From Spirochaetaceae bacterium (lineage in GTDB: Bacteria; Spirochaetota; Spirochaetia; Treponematales; Breznakiellaceae): a DNA stretch of 9,424 nt. A model generated the notes under the pieces. That model searched no databases and was not told the origin of the DNA. It saw only the letters and a program-made list of their open reading frames with translations. This document shows positions 1 to 6,809 of this stretch, one piece after another. The stretch's first letter is position 1. Each line of letters starts with the position of its first letter. The translations under genes were made by a program, and so were the position numbers. The DNA lies in contig JAITRV010000132.1 of assembly GCA_031288215.1 (NCBI GenBank), forward strand, positions 1 through 9,424, given 5' to 3'.

Positions 1-567
1 GCGGACTTTGCGGACATAACCCTCTCTTTCGCGGGGGCCAAGTTTCCCCGGACCCTTATCCGCTACTTTACCGGGGTCAGGAAGTACCGGGTGGTGGAGG
101 TGGAGGGGGGGATCTACGAGGTTCGGGGGGATTATCTGCCGATCCAGCTTATCGAGACGAAGAAACTGAGCCGGGGGAATAATCAGTGGCTGAAAGACCT
201 GGCCCGGGACTTGGAACGGGAGGAAATGAGGAGTATGCTACAGGAAGGGGAACGGAGGAAGGAAGAAACGCCCCTGGATGCGTATCTTGATGTGTTGGTT
301 CGAGCGAATCTCAATATTTTTGAGGAGGTATACAAGATGCCGAATAAACGACTCCGTCTGGAAGATGTCCTGGAGGAACTTGGTATAGCCGCCCGATTTG
401 AAGAAAAGGGCAGGGAGGAAGAAAGGCAGGAGATAGCCCGGCGGCTGCTGAAAAAGGGCTGGAGCATTGAGGAGGTGGCGGAAACTACCGGCTTGGACGC
501 CGGAAAAGTTCGAGGGGTGGCGGCGCCGCGGAAGGCTGCCCGTAAAACTCGCCGCTCCCCCGCATAG
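1..567 (+). CDS. Rpn-family / PD-(D/E)XK nuclease-type transposase-like protein, 3' end only
   Basis: The reading frame is open from the first base, so the gene begins left of the window and only the last 188 residues are visible. The GTG at 91 is an internal codon, not a credible start. The tail has the typical layout of Rpn/PDDEXK-type proteins of spirochaetes and other bacteria: a strand-rich end of the nuclease domain (IQLIETKKL, about residues 43-51), a long charged helical segment (PLDAYLDVLVRANLNIFEEV, about residues 91-110), then a Glu/Arg-rich helix and a closing helix-turn-helix-like segment (LLKKGWSIEEVAETTGLD). Members are recombination-promoting nucleases or domesticated transposase relatives and occur in many copies in some genomes. 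The last residues are Lys/Arg rich. The catalytic D...(D/E)XK residues are probably mostly upstream, so activity cannot be judged. I see no functional link to the genes downstream. The family call rests on pattern recognition of the C-terminal part. Confidence 0.7.
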   Translation, partial: ADFADITLSFAGAKFPRTLIRYFTGVRKYRVVEVEGGIYEVRGDYLPIQLIETKKLSRGNNQWLKDLARDLEREEMRSMLQEGERRKEETPLDAYLDVLVRANLNIFEEVYKMPNKRLRLEDVLEELGIAARFEEKGREEERQEIARRLLKKGWSIEEVAETTGLDAGKVRGVAAPRKAARKTRRSPA

Positions 568-573
568 GCTTCA

Positions 574-592
574 GGGCGTATTGACGCTTTTT
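574..592 (+). terminator. Weak intrinsic terminator-like hairpin after the Rpn-like gene
   Basis: Seven bases after the TAG stop, GCGT (576-579) and ACGC (584-587) can pair around the tetraloop ATTG. Two G-U pairs from 574-575 extend the stem, and it is followed directly by a run of T (588-592). The position and T-run fit a terminator, but the stem is short. The same bases overlap a possible -35 box, so only one of the two readings may be real. Confidence 0.35.
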
Positions 593-609
593 CCCGGAAA
601 TGCTAAGCT
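581..609 (+). promoter_or_regulatory. Possible sigma70-type promoter for the SurA-like / DUF115 gene pair
   Basis: TTGACG (581-586) matches five of six bases of the -35 consensus. Seventeen bases later lies TAAGCT (604-609), a poor -10 box, but it is preceded by TG at 601-602, as in extended -10 promoters. Transcription would start near 616, about 57 bases before the preferred ATG at 673. The weak -10 and the overlap with a terminator-like hairpin keep confidence low. Confidence 0.35.
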
Positions 610-657
610 TAACGAGGTCGGCGTAATCTTTTCCTGCCGATGCGGATCTGTTTATAG

Positions 658-663
658 ATGAGG
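658..663 (+). promoter_or_regulatory. Shine-Dalgarno that sets the SurA-like start at 673
   Basis: ATGAGG at 658-663 lies nine bases before the ATG at 673 and fits a ribosome-binding site. The ATG at 658 is part of this site and has no Shine-Dalgarno of its own upstream (the preceding bases read ATCTGTTTATAG). The longest ORF therefore overstates the protein by five residues. Confidence 0.65.
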
Positions 664-672
664 TATCAATTT

Positions 673-2196
673 ATGGCTTCCAAGGGAAGAACACCGTCAA
701 GTCAACCGGACCATTCCTCCAGGGATGAATTTATCCGCCGTTTTAAGGCGAACCCCTTTATTTTTATCGGAACCATCGTCATCTTAGTGATCGTCATTGT
801 CGCTTTTGTGCTGGTTCCGGCCATCGTCCCCAATGCGGAGGGTTTCGTGGATTTGACCTTCGGCTCCTATGACAAGGTCCCTATTGCCTATGTCAGGGGG
901 AATTATTTTGCCCAGGTCCAGTCCAGCTATGCCCAATATATGCAGTCCGCCATATCCGGGAACATCCAATCCCTGTCCCAGCAGATATGGCGCACCGCCT
1001 TTGAGGAAACGGTGGTCCGTACCGCCATGCTCCAGGAGATGAAGCAGGCCGGTTACGAGGCTCCTCCGGGCCTGGTGGATGAGGAAGTGGCCAAAATCCC
1101 CGAATTCCAGGAAAACGGCCAGTTCTCCGCGGCCCGGTACCGGCGGCTTGACCGGACCACCCAGTTGTCGGTATGGAAGGATGTCCGGGATTCGATGATC
1201 ATCAACCGCTATAGCGCCGATTTAGCGGGGCTGCGGCAGTCCTCCCGGGAAGGGCCTTTTATCAGCGCCATGGCTTCGACGGAACGGAGCTTCGATATGG
1301 CGGTGTTCCCCCTCAGTTCCTACCCGGTCTCGGAGATAAGCGCCTTTGCCCGGGATAACGCGGAACTCTTTACCAGTCTCCGGCTTTCCAAGATAACGGT
1401 ATCTTCCGGCGAGCGGGAAATCCGCCAGATTCTGAGCGCGGTCCAGGATGGGAGTCAGAGCTTTGAGGAAGCCGCCCGGCTCCATTCCCAGGATGCCTAT
1501 GCCGAAAGCGGCGGGGATATCGGCCTCAGACTGGCCTACGAGCTTGCCCAGGAGATTCCGGACAACGCCGAGCGGGAGGCGGTGCTGACCCTGACCAAGG
1601 GCAGCCTCAGCCCTGTCGTGAAGGTTCCTACCGGCTGGGCCTTCTACCGGGCCGAGGAGGACCCCCTTCCGGCGGATCTTGAGGATTCCTCCATGGTGGA
1701 AAAGGTCCGTACCTATCTGGTCGAATTTGAACGGGGCCGTATGGATGACTGGCTTATCGCCGAGGCGGAAAGCTTCATCACCGCGGCAAAGGAACGGGGC
1801 TTTAACGCCGCAATCGAAGAAAAGAGCCTTACCAAGCGGAATTTCGGCCCGGTGCCCATGAATTACGGCGACGTGATGCTCTTCAAATCCCTGTCCTCCG
1901 GTTCCGTTTCCGAACTTTCCGGGGCGGTGAGCAACGAGAATTTCTGGCGGATAGCCTTCTCCACCCCCCTCATGAGCCCTTCCTCCCCCCAGATCATCGG
2001 GGATAACGCCCTGGTGTTATTTCCCCTGGAAGAGACCGGCGCGGAGGAAAGCGCCCTGGAGAGTATCGATTCTTCCTATTCCTCCTATTGGGTCAATAAC
2101 ACCATGAACCAGAGCATCCGGACCAGTTTTCTTCAGAGTAAAAAACTGAAGGATAATTTTTATGAAACCTACAGCAAGTATTTCCAGCCCCTTTGA
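673..2196 (+). CDS. Membrane-anchored SurA/PpiD-like protein with degenerate parvulin (PpiC-type) domain
   Basis: With the start at 673 the protein has 507 residues. A short polar, basic N-terminus is followed by one strongly hydrophobic segment (about 28-50, FIFIGTIVILVIVIVAFVLV), giving an N-in anchor with the rest in the periplasm, as in PpiD. Residues about 75-200 form a helical SurA_N-like chaperone region. Residues about 237-328 match a parvulin rotamase domain: the stretch FEEAARLHSQDAYAESGGDIG is the usual 'F..lA..yS.D...gGdlG' signature, and GSLSPVVKVPTGWAFYR is the usual 'G.vs.pv.t..GwH' strand. A further helical region follows. The histidines usual in the first strand and in 'GWH' are absent (LSKI, GWAF), so prolyl isomerisation is doubtful and a holdase/chaperone role for exported proteins is more likely. 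The DUF115 gene starts 23 bases downstream and is probably co-transcribed. The family is clear; the cellular clients are unknown. Confidence 0.82.
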   Translation: MASKGRTPSSQPDHSSRDEFIRRFKANPFIFIGTIVILVIVIVAFVLVPAIVPNAEGFVDLTFGSYDKVPIAYVRGNYFAQVQSSYAQYMQSAISGNIQSLSQQIWRTAFEETVVRTAMLQEMKQAGYEAPPGLVDEEVAKIPEFQENGQFSAARYRRLDRTTQLSVWKDVRDSMIINRYSADLAGLRQSSREGPFISAMASTERSFDMAVFPLSSYPVSEISAFARDNAELFTSLRLSKITVSSGEREIRQILSAVQDGSQSFEEAARLHSQDAYAESGGDIGLRLAYELAQEIPDNAEREAVLTLTKGSLSPVVKVPTGWAFYRAEEDPLPADLEDSSMVEKVRTYLVEFERGRMDDWLIAEAESFITAAKERGFNAAIEEKSLTKRNFGPVPMNYGDVMLFKSLSSGSVSELSGAVSNENFWRIAFSTPLMSPSSPQIIGDNALVLFPLEETGAEESALESIDSSYSSYWVNNTMNQSIRTSFLQSKKLKDNFYETYSKYFQPL

Positions 2197-2219
2197 TTGT
2201 GTGCGTGATTGCGTGATCA

Positions 2220-3974
2220 ATGAGTGATGAGACGCCCCGGCAGCTTGAAGGCCGCCGGGGGCTGTATGTTTCCTACAGGGGAAAGACCCTTCTTTCCCGG
2301 ATAGATTCCATCGGTCAAGGGGAACGGGCCGCCGCCGCCTGCCCCAAATCGAAGCGGACCCTGTATCTCTGCCCTTCCCCCCTCTACGGCTACGGCCTGG
2401 CCCTGTTCCTCGGCGATCTGGACGAGGGCTCGGCGGTCCTCTGCGTGGAGGCGGACGAACAGCTCCTCGCGCTCTCCCGTCGGGCCCTGGGGGGCCTCCT
2501 GGCGGACCCCCGGCTGGTCCTGGCAGCGGCGGCGGGGGAGGAGGAGCTTTGCGCCTTGGTACGGGACACCTGGGGGGCCCGCCGCTTCCGCCGCCTGGAG
2601 ACCCTCCGCCTGACCGGGGGCTGGCAGCTTTTCCCCGCCCGCTACGAGGCCCTGGCGGCGGCCCTCCGGCGGAGCATCACCGCGGACTGGAGCAACGCCA
2701 TGACCCTGGTGAAGCTGGGCCGCCGCTATGCCCGCAACGCCCTGCGGAACCTCGCCCTGATCCCCTCGGCTCCCTCCGTGGGGGCCTTTTTTGGGGCCCC
2801 CTTCGGCTCCGAGACGGTATTGGTCCTGGGGGCGGGGCCTTCCCTGGACGGCCTCCTGGAGGGCCTTTGCGGCGCCTTCGGAGAGGCCCTTTCAGGGCCC
2901 GACCTCTCAGGGCCCGGCCTGGGGAAGATCGCCGGGCGCTCGAATGCCGCAAAGCGGCATTTCCGGATCATCGCCGTGGACACCGCCCTTCCCCCCCTGC
3001 TGGACCGGAACATCCGGCCCGACCTGGTCGTTGCCCTGGAATGTCAGCACTGGAACCTTCGGGACTTCATCGGCGCCGCCCCCCGGAAGATCCCGGCGGC
3101 CATGGACCTTTCCGCCCTCCCCGCCACCGCCGGGGCCCTGGGGGGGCCGGTCTACCTCTTCGCAACCCCCTGGACGGACCTGGCCCTGTTTCGGCGGCTC
3201 TCCGCCGCGGCCCTCCTCCCCTGCGCCGTCCCCCCCCTGGGTTCCGTGGGCCTCACCGCCGTCGCCCTGGCCTGCCGCCTGAGCCGGGGAACCATCCTCA
3301 CCGGCGGCCTGGACTTCTCCTTCACCCTGGACGCCTACCACGCCCGGGGCACCGCCGGCCACCGGGACCGGCTGCGGGAGCAGGACCGCTTCCACGGCGT
3401 CATCAACGCGGCGGCGGCCTTCCGCCGGGGGTCCTTCCCGGCCCGCTCAAAGACCGGGGCCCCGGTACGGAGCGACCCGGCGATGACGGCCTACCGGGAC
3501 CTCTTTGAAGGGGAATTCGCCCGGGGAGGCCGGGTCCGGGACATCGCCGGGCCGGGGCTTCCCCTGGGAGTCCCGGTCCTTTCCCTGGCCGAGGCCCTGG
3601 CCTGCCTCCGGGAGGCGGAGGGGACCGGGGAGGCCGCCGCCCTTCCGTCACCGGAGAACGCCCCGGGACCGGCGGAGACTTGCGCCTTTGTCCGGGGGGA
3701 ACGGGACGCCCTGATCCGCCTGCGGGACATCCTCACCGGGGATGTCCCCCCGCCGCCCCCGGACCGCTTCGAGGCGCTGCTGGACGAGGCGGACTTTCTC
3801 TGGGCCCATTTCCCCGACTGCGCCGCCACCGGCGGCCGCCGGCCGGCCGCCACGGACCGCTCCTTCCTCAAGCGGGTCCGGGTGGAGATAGACCCCTTTA
3901 TCGCCCTTCTGGACCGGGTTTTGGGGGAACTGGGGGCGGAGTCAGGGCATCCCCGAATTAGTGCCAGTCGATGA
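2220..3974 (+). CDS. DUF115 family protein (6-hydroxymethylpterin pyrophosphokinase MptE-like / motility-associated factor type)
   Basis: The 584-residue protein carries the DUF115 core: the glycine-rich nucleotide-binding-like strand VLVLGAGPSL (200-209), IIAVDTALPPLLDRNIRPDL (from residue 250), and GSVGLTAVALACRL (from 341) followed by TGGLDFSF (361-368). In bacteria this family is usually annotated as motility-associated-factor glycosyltransferase, linked to flagellin glycosylation in some species; archaeal relatives (MptE) transfer pyrophosphate to a pterin. No transmembrane segment is obvious, so it is probably cytoplasmic. The ATG at 2220 is the first possible start in frame, because a TGA lies at 2214-2216, and its Shine-Dalgarno is poor. 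Translational coupling to the gene 23 bases upstream may help. The gene is extremely GC-rich, nearly every third position being G or C, and this generates many long shadow frames. Between the first two motifs is an insertion with a pentapeptide duplication and a perfect palindrome. The last five codons, including the stop, overlap the convergent binding-protein gene. The exact biochemical function is unknown. Confidence 0.75.
   Translation: MSDETPRQLEGRRGLYVSYRGKTLLSRIDSIGQGERAAAACPKSKRTLYLCPSPLYGYGLALFLGDLDEGSAVLCVEADEQLLALSRRALGGLLADPRLVLAAAAGEEELCALVRDTWGARRFRRLETLRLTGGWQLFPARYEALAAALRRSITADWSNAMTLVKLGRRYARNALRNLALIPSAPSVGAFFGAPFGSETVLVLGAGPSLDGLLEGLCGAFGEALSGPDLSGPGLGKIAGRSNAAKRHFRIIAVDTALPPLLDRNIRPDLVVALECQHWNLRDFIGAAPRKIPAAMDLSALPATAGALGGPVYLFATPWTDLALFRRLSAAALLPCAVPPLGSVGLTAVALACRLSRGTILTGGLDFSFTLDAYHARGTAGHRDRLREQDRFHGVINAAAAFRRGSFPARSKTGAPVRSDPAMTAYRDLFEGEFARGGRVRDIAGPGLPLGVPVLSLAEALACLREAEGTGEAAALPSPENAPGPAETCAFVRGERDALIRLRDILTGDVPPPPPDRFEALLDEADFLWAHFPDCAATGGRRPAATDRSFLKRVRVEIDPFIALLDRVLGELGAESGHPRISASR
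2889..2918 (+). repeat. In-frame 15-bp tandem duplication (LSGPD/LSGPG)
   Basis: Positions 2889-2903 and 2904-2918 are two 15-base units that differ at only two positions. They are in frame and encode LSGPD followed by LSGPG, just after the glycine-rich motif of the DUF115 protein. This looks like a recent slippage duplication in a loop. Confidence 0.8.
2943..2961. repeat. Perfect 8-bp inverted repeat inside the DUF115 gene
   Basis: AATGCCGC (2943-2950) and GCGGCATT (2954-2961) are exact inverted repeats around a three-base AAA loop. They lie in coding sequence (residues around SNAAKRHF) just downstream of the tandem duplication. The element has no T-run and is not a terminator. It may be a small intragenic palindromic element or may have arisen by chance. 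Confidence 0.7.
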
Positions 3975-4992
3975 TTTCATCAATCTGCCGGTCGCTTAAC
4001 TCATACAGAAAAAACCGGCGGTAGAAAGACCGTATCTCATCGCTTAATCGATCCCTGCTCATCACCTGGGGATAGAGTTTATACATGGTCCAGAAAATCG
4101 TCAGCGGTTGTTCCACGGTACGGTTTCCCCATACATGGGCCACGGTGGGGATGATAGCGTACGCCTTGTTTTTGACGGCGGCGATGCCGGCAAAACGGGT
4201 GTCCTTTTCTATTTCGGCAATCTGGTCCGCGGCGGTGAGTATCATCGCGTCGGGATTCCATTTGAGCACATCCTCTATCGTGTAGGTGAAGGTTTCCTCT
4301 TTCCTGCCGTTGTTGGTAACGCTGGTGCCGCCGGCCTGGGTAATCCACCATTCGGCGATCCGGTGGGGCTGGGTCAGGGTGGGAACGCTGCCATAGATGA
4401 CGGTTTTCCTGTTCGTGATACTCCCGGCCAACTGCCGCGCGAGGGCGATCTTTTCATCAAAATAGCTGATATATGCGGCGGCGGTTTCCTGTTTGTTGAG
4501 TATTTCTCCCATGAGGTTGACGGCGGTTTTTACATCATCAACATCCGCCCACGCAAGGTATACCGCGGCAATGCCGTTTCGATCCAGCAATTCAGCGGTC
4601 TCTTTCGTCATCGTAAAACATATATCCGGCGCCGTCTGTAAGATGGTCTCAATCTGCACTTCCCGGTTCACCTCGAAAAGCGGAGCGCCTTTGATTTGCG
4701 GCGCGAACTCGTATTGCATCTTCCAGTTGTCGTTTCTCGTAAAGTTTGAGGGCATCTCGTTACAGAGCTCCGCGCCTGAGCCCATCAGTTCCACGAAGGC
4801 GTTCAGTACCCCTACCGATCCCAGGGTACCGATCTTTTTTATGTGGGCGGGGATTGTTACGGTGCGGCCCGCCATATCGGTTACCGTGCGGGCCGCCTGA
4901 TCCGGCGTCCGGGGCGCGGCGTCCTGTCTGCCGACGCAAAAGCCCCAAGACGCAACCTGCAAACAAACAAATACAACGAAAAGTCTCTTCAT
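3958..4992 (-). CDS. Periplasmic substrate-binding protein of a FecBCD-type metal ABC importer (Peripla_BP_2)
   Basis: This 344-residue protein begins with a basic, hydrophobic signal peptide (MKRLFVVFVCLQVASWGFC). The Cys at 19 could be lipidated, but the preceding WGF is not a standard lipobox, so secretion by either signal peptidase is possible. The mature part opens with TVTDMAGRTVTIP, the hallmark start of Peripla_BP_2 (PF01497) proteins that bind iron-siderophores, haem, cobalamin, or molybdate/tungstate in the MolA subgroup. Later landmarks are the inter-lobe helix region (about 150-205), EDVLKWNPDAMIL (about 242-254), and HVWGNRTVEQPL with a helical end (FFLYELSDRQIDEII). It would bring the substrate to the permease encoded two genes upstream. 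It is the last gene of the operon, 21 bases after the ATPase stop, and has its own strong AAGGAG six bases before the ATG, which could allow higher expression than its partners. Its 3' end overlaps the DUF115 gene by 17 bases, tail to tail. The ligand is inferred only from neighbours. Confidence 0.88.
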   Translation of the reverse strand: MKRLFVVFVCLQVASWGFCVGRQDAAPRTPDQAARTVTDMAGRTVTIPAHIKKIGTLGSVGVLNAFVELMGSGAELCNEMPSNFTRNDNWKMQYEFAPQIKGAPLFEVNREVQIETILQTAPDICFTMTKETAELLDRNGIAAVYLAWADVDDVKTAVNLMGEILNKQETAAAYISYFDEKIALARQLAGSITNRKTVIYGSVPTLTQPHRIAEWWITQAGGTSVTNNGRKEETFTYTIEDVLKWNPDAMILTAADQIAEIEKDTRFAGIAAVKNKAYAIIPTVAHVWGNRTVEQPLTIFWTMYKLYPQVMSRDRLSDEIRSFYRRFFLYELSDRQIDEIIDWH

Positions 4993-4998
4993 AAAAAT

Positions 4999-5004
4999 CT
5001 CCTT
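4999..5004 (-). promoter_or_regulatory. Strong Shine-Dalgarno of the binding-protein gene
   Basis: On the minus strand AAGGAG lies six bases before the ATG at 4992. It is the clearest ribosome-binding site in the transporter part of the operon and fixes the start of the binding protein. Confidence 0.75.
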
Positions 5005-5013
5005 CTTTATTCT

Positions 5014-5787
5014 TCATTCTTCCATTCTTGGAATGCATACTTTCTGTCCGGTATCAACCGTGGATACCCGTACCGGCGTCCGGTATAGTTCGCTTAAATT
5101 CTCACTCGTAATGGTTTGCTCCGGGGGGCCCCGGGCGAATAGGAAACCGTCCCGCATCAGCGCCGTCGTATTGCACACCCAGAACGCGTGATCAGGAAAA
5201 TGAGAGGTCATGCATATCCCGTAGCCCCGGCCGGCCAAATTCTTTGCCACCCGCAGGGTCTTTACCTGGTTGCCATAATCAAGGTTTGCGGTGGGCTCAT
5301 CCATCACCAGCACCTTCGCCTGCTGGGCCAGCGCCCGGGCGATCAGCACCAGTTGCCGTTCTCCGCCGCTCAATTCCTGAAAAAGCCGCCGCTCCAGGCT
5401 GAGGATGCCAAGCATGCCCATCGCTTCCCGGGCCGTCTCCCGGTCCTTTCTGCCGGGAGCCGTCCCGCCCTTCAAATGCGCGATGCGCCCCATCAAAACC
5501 ACCTCCCCCGCTTCGTAGGGAAAGGTGAGGCCCGAAGACTGGGGCACATAGGCCAGCCGCCGCGCCCGTTCCCGGGCGGAAAGTTTTGAGCAATCCCGGC
5601 CTTCAACCAGCACGGAACCGCTTTTCGGCGGTAAAAGGCCCAAAAGACAGCGGAGCAGCGTTGTTTTTCCGGTACCGTTCGGGCCCAGGATGCACAGGAT
5701 ATCGCCCTGCCGGACCTGAAAAGAAATGTTTTTCAAGATACTGCTGCCGGAACGGTAGTGGAAACATACATCCCTCACCTCAAGCAT
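5014..5787 (-). CDS. FecE/BtuD-type ABC transporter ATPase
   Basis: This is the ATP-hydrolysing subunit of the importer. It is a cytoplasmic dimer that would power the permease encoded just upstream. From the start at 5787 it has 257 residues and every expected motif: Walker A GPNGTGKTT (35-43), Q-loop Q83 in YVPQSS, signature LSGGERQ (139-145), Walker B VLVMDEP (159-165) and H-loop H196 in TSH. The helical-domain stretch FPYEAGEVVLMGR is typical of the FecE/BtuD/HmuV group rather than ModC. No C-terminal regulatory domain is present. An in-frame ATG at 5796 would add three residues, but the AAAGGA at 5796-5801 abuts it. The same site stands eight bases before the ATG at 5787. That ATG overlaps the permease TGA by one base (TGATG), indicating translational coupling. 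Confidence 0.93.
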   Translation of the reverse strand: MLEVRDVCFHYRSGSSILKNISFQVRQGDILCILGPNGTGKTTLLRCLLGLLPPKSGSVLVEGRDCSKLSARERARRLAYVPQSSGLTFPYEAGEVVLMGRIAHLKGGTAPGRKDRETAREAMGMLGILSLERRLFQELSGGERQLVLIARALAQQAKVLVMDEPTANLDYGNQVKTLRVAKNLAGRGYGICMTSHFPDHAFWVCNTTALMRDGFLFARGPPEQTITSENLSELYRTPVRVSTVDTGQKVCIPRMEE

Positions 5788-6809
5788 CAGGACCATCCTT
5801 TGCGGATCCGCGACAGCAGCGCCACAAAGACCGGCGTTCCCACCAGGGCGGTGAGTACGCCAAGGGGCAGGTCCACCCCCTCAATACCGCGGACGGCGTC
5901 GTCAATCAGCAGGAGAAAACTCCCGCCAATGAGGAGCGACATAAGGGAGAGCCGGGAGAAGCTCGCCCCTACCAGCATGCGCGCGACATGGGGGACGACC
6001 AGGCCGACCCAGCCGATGATGCCGCAGATACTCACCGAAGAAACCGTCATCAGGGTCGATGACACGATAACCGCGGCTTTCACCACCGGCACATTCACGC
6101 CCATCGCGGCGGCTTCGTCCTCACCGGCGGACAGGGCGTCAATGTGATAGCGGAAGAAAAAAAGCAGGCCGCAGGAAACCGCCATCGCGGGCAGCATGAA
6201 GAACACCTCCCGTCCGGCGGCGCGCCCCAGGCTTCCCATGAGCCAGAAGGTGATCGAGGGGAGGGCGTTTTCGGTGTCCGCAAGGGTTTTGATGATGGAA
6301 AGCAGCGCCTGAAACAGGCTGGAAACGACAATGCCCGCCAGAATCAGTATGGTGATCTCCTGCCGCCCGAACAGATAACTTATCCCCCATGAAACAAGCA
6401 CGGCGGTGATGCCAAACACAAACGCGCAGAGCTGAATTTCCCACCAGGAAGCGCGGTAAATCATCGCAAGGGCCGCGCCGAAACCCGCGCCGGCGGAGAC
6501 GCCGAGGATGTCCGGTGAAACCATCGGGTTCTTGAACAGGGTTTGATAAGACGCGCCTGAAAGGGACAACGCGCCGCCCACCATAATCGCAAGCAGTATC
6601 CGCGGCAGCCGTACCCGTAATATCACGGTTTCAATCGTCTGGTCCCAGTAAGGAAGCGCCCGGGTCAGCCTTGACAACAGGATATCGACAATGGTTTTAA
6701 GCGGTATGCCGTAGCGGCCTACGAGGAAGGAGGCGAGGAACCCCGCCAGCATCACAGCGGAAAAGGCAATCGCTTTTCCGGCAAAGGCGGCGCTCCGGTT
6801 TCCGGTCAT
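5787..6809 (-). CDS. FecCD/BtuC-type ABC transporter permease
   Basis: This 340-residue, very hydrophobic protein would span the inner membrane about ten times and act as a homodimer, as in BtuC and MolB. Family landmarks are clear: RLPRILLAIMVGGALSLSGA followed by YQTLFKNPMVSPDILGVSAG (together about 66-105), the cytoplasmic coupling region around DEAAAMGVNVP (about 231-241), GWVGLVVPHVARMLVG (about 266-281), and the closing DLPLGVLTALVGTPVFVALL. The length is normal for the family. Its ATG overlaps the stop of the DUF364 gene by four bases (ATGA), and its TGA overlaps the ATPase ATG. A single permease gene is expected for this type. The family is certain, but substrate cannot be read from the permease alone; members carry siderophores, haem, cobalamin, or molybdate/tungstate. 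Confidence 0.93.
   Translation of the reverse strand: MTGNRSAAFAGKAIAFSAVMLAGFLASFLVGRYGIPLKTIVDILLSRLTRALPYWDQTIETVILRVRLPRILLAIMVGGALSLSGASYQTLFKNPMVSPDILGVSAGAGFGAALAMIYRASWWEIQLCAFVFGITAVLVSWGISYLFGRQEITILILAGIVVSSLFQALLSIIKTLADTENALPSITFWLMGSLGRAAGREVFFMLPAMAVSCGLLFFFRYHIDALSAGEDEAAAMGVNVPVVKAAVIVSSTLMTVSSVSICGIIGWVGLVVPHVARMLVGASFSRLSLMSLLIGGSFLLLIDDAVRGIEGVDLPLGVLTALVGTPVFVALLSRIRKGWS
5796..5801 (-). promoter_or_regulatory. Shine-Dalgarno that sets the ATPase start at 5787
   Basis: On the minus strand AAAGGA ends eight bases before the ATG at 5787 and directly touches the alternative ATG at 5796. Only the downstream ATG has workable spacing. Confidence 0.65.

Noticed and set aside
467..661. 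Plus-strand 64-codon frame spanning the end of the Rpn-like gene and the following gap
   Set aside because: It overlaps the Rpn-like frame out of phase, has no domain pattern, and lacks a credible start site.
2549..3508. Long plus-strand frame of 319 codons inside the DUF115 gene
   Set aside because: It is rich in Pro, Gly and Arg with no domain pattern, and is a frame shadow of a gene with extreme third-position GC. The DUF115 frame carries the recognisable motifs.
3831..3848. GC-only palindromes (GGCGGCCGCC and GGCCGGCC) near the end of the DUF115 gene as a terminator
   Set aside because: They are in coding sequence, lack a T-run on either strand, and are expected by chance in such GC-rich DNA.
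2907..3871. Several minus-strand frames of 80-160 codons opposite the DUF115 gene
   Set aside because: Low-complexity Gly/Pro/Arg translations without ribosome-binding sites. They are open only because stop codons are rare in very GC-rich DNA.
4108..4641. Plus-strand 177-codon frame opposite the binding-protein gene
   Set aside because: It has no recognisable domain and lies antisense to a well-supported Peripla_BP_2 gene.
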